A DNA stretch of 12,062 bases from an uncultured Jeotgalicoccus sp. (GTDB lineage Bacteria > Bacillota > Bacilli > Staphylococcales > Salinicoccaceae), in NCBI GenBank assembly GCA_947631305.1, contig CANRKV010000029.1:1-12062 (forward strand), in the 5' to 3' direction. Both the position numbers and the translations under genes were made by a program. The notes beneath the pieces are model-generated. The model was not told the origin of the DNA. It saw only the letters and a list, made by a program, of their open reading frames with translations, and did no database searches. Shown piece by piece: positions 1-7,069 of the stretch; the stretch's first letter is position 1; each line of letters opens with the position of its first letter.

Positions 1-971
1 AAAAGTCAGAAAAGCAGAACCGCGAAACTTTAAGCCGCAGTGCGCGGCACAAAACTAAAGAGGCTGGTGAAAACAAGCAGCCGGAGAAAAAAGCACCTCC
101 AAAAAAACAGCAGCAAAAAGAAAATAATTTTACCGATAAGCTGAAAGGGTATTTCAGCGCTGAGAATGCCGCAAAGGGCAAAGCACTATTTGCAGGCAAA
201 TTTTCTTCGTATCAAAATCGCATTAAAAACGAAATTAAGATTTCAAAAGAAAAGCTCGGCGGCATCGGTGCTGCGAAGAGCAAAGGAAAAAAACCAGAGA
301 AAAAAGACAACGGCAGTAAAAAACGCATGCTTCCATGGGTGCTTGCCGTTCTCGTGTTAATTCCGATCACAGTCTTATTTGCATTCTTAATATTTTCTAA
401 TTTCTGGCCGTCCCTGAATGATGAAATTCAGCTGGCTAATGAAAACACTTCAGAAGAGACTGCTGATAACAGCGGAACTGAAGAAGAAAATGGGGGAGAA
501 GGTTTTAACGAAGAACTGGAGGCACAGAAAGCTGAACATGAAAGACGCCTCGCAGCAAACCGCAATGAAGATTTAACTGCTAAAAATATCGAAACAGATT
601 ATTCTCAGGAAGAACTTCAGGAACTTGAAGAAGCTGCACTCAGTGCAATCCGCAGTAAAGAAGACGATGCTGAAGAAGAAGCTGAATCAGACAGCGCTGA
701 AGCAGAGGAAGAAGACGAACCTGCAGCTGAACCTGAGGCAGATACAGAAACTGACACAGCAGAAGAAGATACCGAGACAGATACAGAGTCAGATTCTTCG
801 GAGACACAAAATGCTAATGCATCGCATGTCGTAACACCAGAAGATAATTTATACCGTATTGCAATTCAGTACTACGGTGACGGCAGTGCAGCGAATGTAC
901 AGCGCATCATGGAAGCAAACGGCGTCACACCCGATAGTTTAAGCGTCGGACAGGAACTTATAATACCGTAA
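1..971 (+). CDS. ebpS: EbpS-like LysM-domain membrane protein, 5'-truncated
   Basis: The frame is open from base 3 to the TAA at 969-971, giving 322 visible residues; the true start lies upstream of the window. Order: a very basic, Lys/Gln-rich segment (visible residues 1-108), one membrane helix (about 110-135, beginning LPWVLAVLVLIP), a long Glu/Asp/Thr-rich stretch (about 140-270), and a C-terminal LysM domain (about 274-322, with NLYRIAIQYYG and ending GQELIIP). LysM domains bind N-acetylglucosamine glycans such as peptidoglycan. By the positive-inside rule the basic part is cytoplasmic, and the acidic stalk and LysM face the wall. Staphylococcal EbpS has this architecture and lies a few genes from cmk in S. 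aureus; here the two are adjacent. The ATG at 327 is internal, just before the helix, and is not the start. The LysM membrane-protein call is firm; elastin binding is not shown by the sequence. Confidence 0.85.
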   Translation, partial: KSEKQNRETLSRSARHKTKEAGENKQPEKKAPPKKQQQKENNFTDKLKGYFSAENAAKGKALFAGKFSSYQNRIKNEIKISKEKLGGIGAAKSKGKKPEKKDNGSKKRMLPWVLAVLVLIPITVLFAFLIFSNFWPSLNDEIQLANENTSEETADNSGTEEENGGEGFNEELEAQKAEHERRLAANRNEDLTAKNIETDYSQEELQELEEAALSAIRSKEDDAEEEAESDSAEAEEEDEPAAEPEADTETDTAEEDTETDTESDSSETQNANASHVVTPEDNLYRIAIQYYGDGSAANVQRIMEANGVTPDSLSVGQELIIP

Positions 972-990
972 AATGAAAGTAGGCCATCAA

Positions 991-1644
991 ATGTCACATA
1001 TCAGTATCGCAATTGACGGGCCGGCGGCTGCCGGCAAAAGTACAATTGCAAAACGCGTCGCAAAGAAATTGGAGTTTTTATATATCGATACCGGTGCAAT
1101 GTACCGTGCAGTTACATTGTACGTACTTGAACACGGTGATGATATTATTAAGGATATTGCCTCACACGTTCATATTACGTTCGGCATTAATGACGAAGTA
1201 TATTTAAATGATAAAGATGTATCCGCTGAAATCCGCTCGCCGGAAGTCACAAATAATGTCAGCCGCGTATCTGCAATCGGCGAGGTCAGAACTTATCTCG
1301 TTGATATGCAGCGCGAGATCAGCAGAACCAGCAATGTTGTTATGGACGGCAGAGATATCGGCACGACTGTGCTGCCGGATGCTGATGTTAAAATTTTTAT
1401 GCAGGCGTCACCTGCAGTCAGAGCAGAACGCAGGCTGCTTGAAGAAACTGCACGCGGCAACAACATTGATATAGCTGCGCTGACTGCAGAAATCATCCGG
1501 CGGGATGAAATTGACAGCACGAGAGAAATCTCACCGCTAGTACAAGCTGAAGATGCAACCCTTCTCGATACGAGTCATTTATCGATCGATGAAGCAGAAC
1601 AGAAAATAATTCAGCTGGTCGAAGATAAACTGGAGGTACAGTAA
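991..1644 (+). CDS. cmk: Cytidylate kinase
   Basis: This 217-residue protein phosphorylates CMP and dCMP to the diphosphates using ATP, in the cytoplasm, recycling pyrimidine nucleotides for RNA, DNA and lipid synthesis. Visible motifs are the P-loop GPAAAGKST (residues 10-18), IDTGAMYRAVT (32-42), the CMP-binding MDGRDIGT (118-125) and the lid-region DEIDSTREISPL (172-183). The length matches the usual bacterial Cmk of about 220 residues. I chose the ATG at 991 because AAAGTAGG lies 7 bases before it, the same sequence that precedes gpsA; the in-frame ATG at 973 has no ribosome binding site at a useful distance and would add six atypical residues. The gene follows the LysM gene by 19 bases and abuts plsC, so cotranscription is likely. 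Confidence 0.97.
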   Translation: MSHISIAIDGPAAAGKSTIAKRVAKKLEFLYIDTGAMYRAVTLYVLEHGDDIIKDIASHVHITFGINDEVYLNDKDVSAEIRSPEVTNNVSRVSAIGEVRTYLVDMQREISRTSNVVMDGRDIGTTVLPDADVKIFMQASPAVRAERRLLEETARGNNIDIAALTAEIIRRDEIDSTREISPLVQAEDATLLDTSHLSIDEAEQKIIQLVEDKLEVQ

Positions 1645-2226
1645 ATGATTTATGAAATTGCAAAGTTTTTAATCAAATGCTATTACAGACTCAGATTTAA
1701 AATAACAATAATCGGTGAAAACAGAGTCCCGTCATCAGGACCGGTTATGCTCTGTTCAAACCACGTATCGGATTTCGATCCGCCTTTAATCGGTCTGGCA
1801 CTTGACCGTCAGCTGTCATTCTTTGCAAAATCGGAATTATTTGAGCTGCCGGTCATCGGTAAAGTTTTCCCAAGCTTAAATGCAATTCCCGTATCCCGCG
1901 GAAAAAGTGACAGAGCAGCGCTTAAAACTTCTATTAACGCACTGAAAGAAGACCGCTGCCTGTTAATATTCCCTGAGGGTCACCGCAACAAAGGCGACGT
2001 GAAACAGCTGCAGAATCTGCAGGAAGGCGCGAGCTTTATCGCTTCGAAATCCGAAGCGCCGATTGTACCAGTTGTTATTAAAGGCGAGTATAATCGTAAA
2101 AAGGGTGTTACAATAGTATTTGGTAAACCAATTAACACCGAAGAATTTTTAGAGGCGGGGAATACCCGTAAAGATTTAACGCGTAAATTGGAGAAAAATC
2201 TTAACAATTTACTATTTTCAGAATAA
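1645..2226 (+). CDS. plsC: 1-acyl-sn-glycerol-3-phosphate acyltransferase
   Basis: This 193-residue membrane-associated enzyme transfers an acyl chain to the sn-2 position of lysophosphatidic acid, making phosphatidic acid, the precursor of membrane phospholipids. Acyltransferase motif I is NHVSDFD (residues 39-45, the NHX4D catalytic pair H40 and D45). Motif II is around IPVSRGKSD (81-89), motif III is FPEGHR (109-114) and motif IV is APIVPVVIKG (138-147). Motif III has His where Thr is usual. Length fits short Gram-positive PlsC proteins. The start ATG directly follows the cmk stop, and its ribosome binding site TGGAGGT (1631-1637) lies inside the end of cmk, so translation is probably coupled. 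The same position between cmk and rpsA is known from several Bacillus relatives; S. aureus lacks a gene here, as far as I recall. Confidence 0.93.
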   Translation: MIYEIAKFLIKCYYRLRFKITIIGENRVPSSGPVMLCSNHVSDFDPPLIGLALDRQLSFFAKSELFELPVIGKVFPSLNAIPVSRGKSDRAALKTSINALKEDRCLLIFPEGHRNKGDVKQLQNLQEGASFIASKSEAPIVPVVIKGEYNRKKGVTIVFGKPINTEEFLEAGNTRKDLTRKLEKNLNNLLFSE

Positions 2227-2230
2227 TCAC

Positions 2231-2279
2231 TTGACAAAAGGTTCGAATTGTAAGAAGTTATTTATATACACTGTATAGT
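2231..2279 (+). promoter_or_regulatory. Candidate promoter region of rpsA
   Basis: The 69-base gap holds a perfect -35-like TTGACA (2231-2236), a second TTGTAA (2248-2253), and -10-like TATACA (2265-2270) and TATAGT (2274-2279). No pair has ideal 16-18 base spacing, so which elements are used is unclear. Any start from these -10 boxes leaves a leader under about 20 bases, with the ribosome binding site TTGGAGG at 2282-2288. A promoter here is expected because rpsA is an abundant-protein gene with its own terminator. Confidence 0.4.
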
Positions 2280-2295
2280 AATTGGAGGCAAGCAC

Positions 2296-3546
2296 ATGGC
2301 GACAGAAGACATTAAGAACGAAGAATCAAACATTGAGGAAACACAGTCAAACGACGCACCTGACAACAACGCAGAATTACAGAATGAAACTGAGACGGCT
2401 GAAAACAGCCCGTTTGCAGTTGGTGACACAGTAACAGGTACGATTTTTAACATCGAAGATAAGTTTGTAAAAGTTCAAGTAGATGATTCTGATTACGAAG
2501 GCATAATTCCAATCAGTCAGCTTACAAACAAACGTATCGAGCACCCGAACGATATTATTGCACTTGATGATTCAATCACTGCAGTAGTTATCAAAGTTGA
2601 AGATGATGCTAAAAACATCATTGTTTCAATGCGCAAGCTTGATGAACAGAAAGCATATGAAGATTTAAAACAGAAGCAGGATGCTGATGCAACGCTTGAA
2701 GGTACTGTTGTAGAAGCAGTTAAAGCCGGTCTGGTATTAGATGTCGGCGTTAGAGGATTTATTCCTGCATCACTTCTTTCTGATGAATATATTGAAGACC
2801 TTGAACAATTCAACGGTCAGACTCTGGAAGTTAAAGTCGAAGATATCGATCAGGAGAAAAACAGAGTAATTCTTAACCGCAAACGCATTGTTGAAGGTGA
2901 AAAGTCTAAACACCGCCAGGCAGAACTTGAAGACCTGGAAATCGGCAGCATCATTGAAGGTGAAGTTGTTCGTACAACTACTTTCGGTGCATTCATCAAC
3001 ATCGGCAGCGTAGACGGTCTTGCTCACATTTCAGAATTAAGCTACAGCCGCGTAAACAGCGTCGAAGATGCTGTTGAAATCGGTCAGAAGGTACAAGTTA
3101 AAGTTCTCGATGTAAATCCTGAACAGGAACGTATCAGCTTATCTGTAAAACAGGCAGGCGAATCTCCATTCAACAAGTTTATCGATGCTCACAACACAGG
3201 CGATGTGTTAACAGGTACTGTTAAGCGTTTAGTTGACTTCGGTGCATTCGTTGAAGTTGAACCGGGTGTTGAAGGTCTTGTGCATATTTCTGAAATTGCA
3301 CACGAACACGTAAACGTACCAGGCGACGTGCTTAAAGAAGAACAGCAAATTGAAGTGAAAATCATCGGTCTTGATAAGGACAATGAAAAAATTTCATTAT
3401 CAATTAAAGCATTGGAAACAGCTCCGGCTAAGCCTAAACAGGCTAAGCGCGAAGAAAATACACAGGTTTACACAGATGATAATGACGACGACGCACCAAC
3501 TTTAGGTGACGTGTTCGGCGATCGTTTTAAAAACTTGGACTTATAA
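2296..3546 (+). CDS. rpsA: 30S ribosomal protein S1 (four S1 domains)
   Basis: This is a 416-residue RNA-binding protein of the Firmicutes S1 type. After an acidic, Asn/Glu-rich N-terminal tail (1-38) come four S1/OB-fold repeats at about 41-113, 131-197, 215-285 and 300-371. The last two carry the classic core FGAFINI...GLAHISELS and FGAFVEV...GLVHISEI. A basic linker (376-386) and an acidic C-terminus with TDDNDDDAPTLGD follow. Firmicutes versions have four repeats against six in E. coli S1 and may act more as general RNA-binding or translation factors than as an obligate ribosomal protein; that caveat is family knowledge. The ATG has TTGGAGG 7 bases upstream. The gene is flanked by a promoter-like region and a strong terminator, so it is probably mainly a single-gene unit, with some read-through from plsC. 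Confidence 0.95.
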   Translation: MATEDIKNEESNIEETQSNDAPDNNAELQNETETAENSPFAVGDTVTGTIFNIEDKFVKVQVDDSDYEGIIPISQLTNKRIEHPNDIIALDDSITAVVIKVEDDAKNIIVSMRKLDEQKAYEDLKQKQDADATLEGTVVEAVKAGLVLDVGVRGFIPASLLSDEYIEDLEQFNGQTLEVKVEDIDQEKNRVILNRKRIVEGEKSKHRQAELEDLEIGSIIEGEVVRTTTFGAFINIGSVDGLAHISELSYSRVNSVEDAVEIGQKVQVKVLDVNPEQERISLSVKQAGESPFNKFIDAHNTGDVLTGTVKRLVDFGAFVEVEPGVEGLVHISEIAHEHVNVPGDVLKEEQQIEVKIIGLDKDNEKISLSIKALETAPAKPKQAKREENTQVYTDDNDDDAPTLGDVFGDRFKNLDL

Positions 3547-3564
3547 TATTAGAACTCACTCATA

Positions 3565-3600
3565 AATAAAGAGCGATGATACTATCGCTCTTTATTTTAT
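3565..3600 (+). terminator. Strong intrinsic terminator after rpsA
   Basis: A perfect 13-base inverted repeat (3565-3577 with 3584-3596, core AAAGAGCGAT/ATCGCTCTTT) with a 6-base loop is followed by a T-rich run. The upstream flank is A-rich, so the hairpin could also terminate on the other strand, but no minus-strand gene converges on it. Confidence 0.93.
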
Positions 3601-3603
3601 TTG

Positions 3604-3612
3604 TGTTAAAAT
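3604..3612 (+). promoter_or_regulatory. Candidate extended -10 promoter of der
   Basis: TGTTAAAAT directly after the rpsA terminator is an extended -10 (TGn plus TAAAAT) 25 bases before the der ATG. The -35 position would fall in the terminator stem (about 3584-3589) and has no consensus, so the call rests on the extended -10 and the need for a restart after a strong terminator. Confidence 0.4.
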
Positions 3613-3637
3613 AAATGTGCATACAGGGAGGGTAACA

Positions 3638-4951
3638 ATGTATAAACCAACAGTAGCAGTAGTAGGGCGGCCGAATGTCGGCAAGTCCACGCTTTTTAAC
3701 AGAATTATCGGAGAAAGAAAGGCAATTGTCGAAGATTCTCCAGGTGTTACAAGAGATAGATTGTACGCCGAAGGTGACTGGTTAAATTATAACTTTAATT
3801 TAATTGATACCGGCGGTATTGAAATTAAAGATGAGCCGTTTCAGCAGCAGATTAAAATGCAGGCGGAAATTGCGATTCTTGAAGCAGATGTTATTTTAAT
3901 GATTGTGAACGGCAGAGACGGTGTAACGAGCGATGATTTATTCGTCGCAAGAATTTTACAAAAATCAAAGAAACCCATCGTCCTTGCAGTAAACAAAATT
4001 GATAACTATGAAATGCGCAGTGAAATATATGAGTTTTACCAGCTTGGACTCGGTGAACCTTGGCCGGTATCCGGATCACATGGTCTCGGACTTGGTGATG
4101 CGCTCGACGAAATCGTCAAGCACTTTGAAACTCTGGAAACTGAAGTTGAAGAAGACCCGTCTATTAAAGTGTCATTAATCGGCCGTCCGAATGTTGGTAA
4201 ATCCAGCCTTGTCAACGCAATTCTCGGCGAGGAACGTGTTATCGTTTCCGATATAGCCGGTACGACCCGCGATGCGGTCGATACGGCATATACATTTGAA
4301 GATGAATCTTACACATTGATTGACACGGCAGGTATGAGAAAGCGCGGTAAAGTTTATGAAGCAACAGAGAAATATTCAGTTCTCCGTGCCACTCGCGCCA
4401 TTGAACGTTCCAATGTTGTTCTCGTTATTATTAACGGTGAAGAAGGCATACGTGAGCAGGACAAGAGAATTGCCGGTCTTGCCCATGAAGCAGGACGTGC
4501 GATTATTATCGTCGTCAATAAATGGGACGCAGTCGAAAAAGATGAAAAAACAATGCGCGAATTCGAACTGGATATCAGATCAAACTTCCAGTACCTGGAT
4601 TACGCACCAATCACTTTCGTCTCTGCGGTGACTAAAGTCCGTCTTAAAACATTATTCCCGCTTATTCAGCAGGCATATGCATCGAGCCATATGCGCGTGA
4701 AGTCGAGTACATTGAACGAAGTGCTTGTAGACAGTGTCAGCATGAACCCGACACCTACAGACTCGACAGGACGCCGTTTAAGCATCTATTACGGTACGCA
4801 GGTCAGTGTCGGACCGCCGACATTCGTCTTGTTCGTGAACGACGTTGAGCTGATGCATTTCAGCTACAGACGGTATATTGAAAATCAGCTGCGTAAAGCC
4901 TTTGATTTCACCGGCACGCCGATTCACATTATCACCCGTAAAAGAAATTAG
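3638..4951 (+). CDS. der: Ribosome-assembly GTPase Der (EngA)
   Basis: This 437-residue protein has the tandem GTPase arrangement unique to Der, which acts in late maturation of the 50S subunit. G domain 1 has GRPNVGKST (10-18), DTGG (57-60) and NKID (119-122). G domain 2 has GRPNVGKSS (182-190), DTAG (229-232) and NKWD (294-297). A C-terminal KH-like domain (about 350-437) follows, with a basic end ITRKRN. The length matches S. aureus Der, about 436 residues. I chose ATG 3638 because GGGAGGG lies 6 bases upstream and the protein then begins MYKPTVAVVG as in relatives; the in-frame ATG at 3617 has no ribosome binding site. gpsA starts 16 bases after the stop, which suggests one transcript with gpsA, yphE and yphF. 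Confidence 0.97.
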   Translation: MYKPTVAVVGRPNVGKSTLFNRIIGERKAIVEDSPGVTRDRLYAEGDWLNYNFNLIDTGGIEIKDEPFQQQIKMQAEIAILEADVILMIVNGRDGVTSDDLFVARILQKSKKPIVLAVNKIDNYEMRSEIYEFYQLGLGEPWPVSGSHGLGLGDALDEIVKHFETLETEVEEDPSIKVSLIGRPNVGKSSLVNAILGEERVIVSDIAGTTRDAVDTAYTFEDESYTLIDTAGMRKRGKVYEATEKYSVLRATRAIERSNVVLVIINGEEGIREQDKRIAGLAHEAGRAIIIVVNKWDAVEKDEKTMREFELDIRSNFQYLDYAPITFVSAVTKVRLKTLFPLIQQAYASSHMRVKSSTLNEVLVDSVSMNPTPTDSTGRRLSIYYGTQVSVGPPTFVLFVNDVELMHFSYRRYIENQLRKAFDFTGTPIHIITRKRN

Positions 4952-4967
4952 AAAGTAGGGTATCAAT

Positions 4968-6020
4968 ATGAACATCTCAGTCATTGGAACAGGTAGTTTT
5001 GGTACGAGCCTCTCGATGGTCTTAAATGACAATAATAATCGGGTAATGATGTACGGGAGAAATCAAGATACTGTTTTAGAAATAAATGAGTCGCATACGA
5101 ACAGCCGCTATTTAAAAAATATTGAGCTGTCACCGGGTATTACAGCAACAGCGTCACTGGAAGAAGCAGCAGCACACGCGGAAATCCTCGTGCTTGCTGT
5201 ACCCGTTAACGCAATGCGTTCTGTAGCATCTCGGTTAAATGAACTCTTAAACAAATTAGATAAACAGGTCCTCGTTGTGCATGTCGCAAAAGGACTTGAA
5301 TTAAATACGTACAAACGTGTCTCGGAAGTGCTTGAAGAAGTATTCGATGAAGACCGCGTATCGGACATCTGTGTACTCAGCGGACCGAGCCACGCGGAAG
5401 AAGTCGCACTCCGACAGCCGACGACGGTCAGCACTGCGTCTATCCGTGAAGAAGGTGCCGAAGTTATTCAGGATGTCTTTATGACGGATTACTTCAGAGT
5501 ATATGTTAATAACGATATGGTCGGCGTTGAAATCGGCGGGGCACTGAAAAACATCGTTGCACTTGCTGTCGGCGCACTTGCCGGCTACGGTTTCGGAGAC
5601 AATCCGAAAGCTGCCGTAATTACACGCGGACTGCATGAAATTGCACGTCTCGGCACGAAACTCGGGGCAAACCCGCTGACATTCCTCGGATTGACGGGAA
5701 TGGGTGACTTAATCGTTACAGCGACGAGCCAGCACTCAAGAAATTACCGCTGCGGGCAAATGCTGGCAGGAGGTTTATCTCTTGAAGAAGCTACCGAGAA
5801 GATGGGTATGGTCGTCGAAGGTGTCAATACGACGAGAGCCACTTTTGAACTCGCTGAAAAACACGACGTCGATATGCCGATTACGAAAGTTTTATACGGT
5901 TACTTATTTAATGGAATCAGCGAAGATGAAGCATTCAGTGCGCTCATGAAGCGCGAAAAAACTTCAGAATCAGAAGGTTTGAAACAATTATTGGAGAGTC
6001 AAATAAAAAATAGTAAATAG
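4968..6020 (+). CDS. gpsA: Glycerol-3-phosphate dehydrogenase [NAD(P)+]
   Basis: This 350-residue cytoplasmic enzyme reduces dihydroxyacetone phosphate to sn-glycerol-3-phosphate, the backbone for phospholipids and lipoteichoic acid. The N-terminal Rossmann fold begins with GTGSFG (residues 7-12). VAKGLE (107-111) holds a conserved Lys, LSGPSHAEE (137-145) is typical of the family, GALKNI (191-196) carries the catalytic Lys194, and LTGMGDLIVTATSQHSRN (242-259) holds substrate-binding residues. The ribosome binding site is AAGTAGGG, 7 bases from the ATG. It is somewhat longer than S. aureus GpsA (about 330), with a charged, Ser/Lys-rich C-terminal extension after about residue 328. The product feeds the pathway in which PlsC, encoded upstream, acts. 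Confidence 0.97.
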   Translation: MNISVIGTGSFGTSLSMVLNDNNNRVMMYGRNQDTVLEINESHTNSRYLKNIELSPGITATASLEEAAAHAEILVLAVPVNAMRSVASRLNELLNKLDKQVLVVHVAKGLELNTYKRVSEVLEEVFDEDRVSDICVLSGPSHAEEVALRQPTTVSTASIREEGAEVIQDVFMTDYFRVYVNNDMVGVEIGGALKNIVALAVGALAGYGFGDNPKAAVITRGLHEIARLGTKLGANPLTFLGLTGMGDLIVTATSQHSRNYRCGQMLAGGLSLEEATEKMGMVVEGVNTTRATFELAEKHDVDMPITKVLYGYLFNGISEDEAFSALMKREKTSESEGLKQLLESQIKNSK

Positions 6021-6034
6021 TTAGAGGTAAATGT

Positions 6035-6241
6035 ATGTTTGATATTTCAAGAATGGACTTAATGTGGGTGTCATTCGTGTCGATTGGCTTTATGGCACTT
6101 GCAGCGGTATTAATTTATCTGGCAAGGTTTGTAATTACTATTCGTTTCGTCAGCGTCTTTATTTCTTTAATTGCATGGGTACTTTTAATTCTCGCGTTTC
6201 TGCTGATGATTTTAGTCATCGGGGGATCCACACATGCGTAA
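6035..6241 (+). CDS. yphE: YphE-like small membrane protein (DUF2768 type)
   Basis: This 68-residue protein is almost entirely two membrane helices (about 9-30 and 38-62) joined by a short basic loop (RFVITIR), with a short polar tail, GGSTHA. The ribosome binding site AGAGGT (6023-6028) is 6 bases before the ATG. Size, two-helix layout and position between gpsA and a lipoprotein gene match B. subtilis YphE (DUF2768), whose function is unknown. It overlaps the next gene by 8 bases, so the pair is probably translationally coupled and may work together at the membrane. The family call rests on position and topology more than on motifs. Confidence 0.75.
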   Translation: MFDISRMDLMWVSFVSIGFMALAAVLIYLARFVITIRFVSVFISLIAWVLLILAFLLMILVIGGSTHA

Positions 6242-6953
6242 ATTAGGATTTCTTTTAACTTTCACGCTGGCACTCGTTGTGCTGACGGGGTGTATGTATC
6301 CAGACGATCAGCGTGCAGGCAGCAATATTCCGCCTGAAACTGATATTCAGAACGTCCAGAATGCAGTCGACAACTTCCAGGAGTCTGAAGGCGGTATACT
6401 GCCGATTAAAACGACTGAAGATGCTGTTGAGTACTTGGAGTACCAGGTTGAATTCACCAGAGTTGTTCCGGAATATTTAAGTGAAATTCCGGTAACGGCA
6501 TACGAAAACGGCGGAAACTTTCAATATGTTATACTCGATGAAGAAGAAGATCCGACTGTAAAAATTGCAGACCTTGCAATTATCGAAGAGCTCCGCTCAC
6601 TCAGCCTCCGCATTAACGGCATGGGCGAACACGTGGAGCTCGGCGAACAGGTCGGTCCGAATGTATATCAGCTTGACCTTGAGCATTATAACCTCGCTGA
6701 CAATCCGACAGTAACCAGTCCTTATACAGGACAGGAACTTAATGTCTATTACAGCGGCGGTCAGGATTTCGTCGTCGATTACAGAGACGACCTGAATATG
6801 ATGATTGAGAACGAAGGTCTCGAATTTGAGACTGGTGAAGATATTCGTGAGGTACTGTATGAATATACACCAATAGTGCCGATATACTCACCTGAAATGA
6901 CAGTTGACGAAAATAACGAAGCAATATTTATGACGAGTCTGCACAAAAGTTAA
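6234..6953 (+). CDS. yphF: YphF-like lipoprotein of unknown function
   Basis: This 239-residue protein has a lipoprotein signal peptide: basic MRK, a hydrophobic stretch (4-17) and the lipobox LTGC with Cys20 as the lipidation site. The mature protein should be tethered to the outer face of the membrane. It is acidic, with a helical-looking first part (38-50), the segment GILPIKT (54-60) and AYENGG...YVI (89-100), which fit my recollection of B. subtilis YphF. The position gpsA-yphE-yphF-hup is the same as in B. subtilis apart from spoIVA. The ribosome binding site GGGGGA (6221-6226) lies within yphE and the start overlaps yphE by 8 bases. No enzymatic motif is visible and I assign no function. 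Confidence 0.75.
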   Translation: MRKLGFLLTFTLALVVLTGCMYPDDQRAGSNIPPETDIQNVQNAVDNFQESEGGILPIKTTEDAVEYLEYQVEFTRVVPEYLSEIPVTAYENGGNFQYVILDEEEDPTVKIADLAIIEELRSLSLRINGMGEHVELGEQVGPNVYQLDLEHYNLADNPTVTSPYTGQELNVYYSGGQDFVVDYRDDLNMMIENEGLEFETGEDIREVLYEYTPIVPIYSPEMTVDENNEAIFMTSLHKS

Positions 6954-6992
6954 TTTCAGTTCGATTTTTAATGGAAAAAACGGTTAAATCCG

Positions 6993-7021
6993 TTGCAGTC
7001 CCTACGGCCGTATGGTAAAGT
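6993..7021 (+). promoter_or_regulatory. Candidate hup promoter
   Basis: TTGCAG (6993-6998), a 17-base spacer and TAAAGT (7016-7021) preceded by TGG form a plausible sigma-A promoter with an extended -10. The expected start is near 7028, giving a leader of about 42 bases. A second extended -10-like TGATAAAAT (7032-7040) lies downstream without a good -35. Confidence 0.45.
7003..7012. repeat. 10-base perfect palindrome in hup promoter spacer
   Basis: TACGGCCGTA is perfectly self-complementary and GC-rich, in an otherwise AT-rich gap. It sits between the proposed -35 and -10 of hup, where a bound protein would block or remodel polymerase. An operator role is inference. Confidence 0.5.
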
Positions 7022-7027
7022 CAAAAC

Positions 7028-7046
7028 ATAATGATAAAATCATTAT
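7028..7046. repeat. 8+8 base inverted repeat in hup leader
   Basis: ATAATGAT and ATCATTAT flank a 3-base AAA centre as a perfect inverted repeat. With the proposed promoter it would sit at the extreme 5' end of the hup mRNA, just before the ribosome binding site (7055-7062). It could be a 5' stabilising stem-loop or a protein-binding site. The stem is A/U-rich and weak. Confidence 0.5.
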
Positions 7047-7069
7047 ACAGATTATAGGAGGTCTATCAG

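Noticed and set aside
166..834. Small Lys-rich open frames at 166-360 and 625-834, out of frame with the LysM gene
   Set aside because: They are by-products of the A-rich, GAA/GAG-rich codons of the real frame. They have no ribosome binding sites and the composition expected of a shifted acidic reading frame.
938..964. Perfect TATAAT (959-964), as a possible cmk promoter inside the end of the LysM gene
   Set aside because: The bases are the codons of the conserved LysM ending LIIP, and the best -35 (TTTAAG, 15-base spacing) is poor. Cotranscription explains cmk expression without it.
973..990. Earlier ATG for cmk
   Set aside because: It has no ribosome binding site at a workable distance and adds residues not typical of Cmk; ATG 991 has AAAGTAGG placed as for gpsA.
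5108..5636. Two overlapping minus-strand open frames opposite gpsA
   Set aside because: gpsA is intact and conserved across this stretch. The minus-strand translations are low-complexity (Ser/Thr-rich in one) and show no motifs or start signals.
6031..6042. Three-codon ORF (ATG TAT GTT TGA) overlapping the yphE start, as a regulatory upstream ORF
   Set aside because: Its ATG is only 2 bases from the ribosome binding site, while the yphE ATG is at 6 bases. It is best explained as chance.
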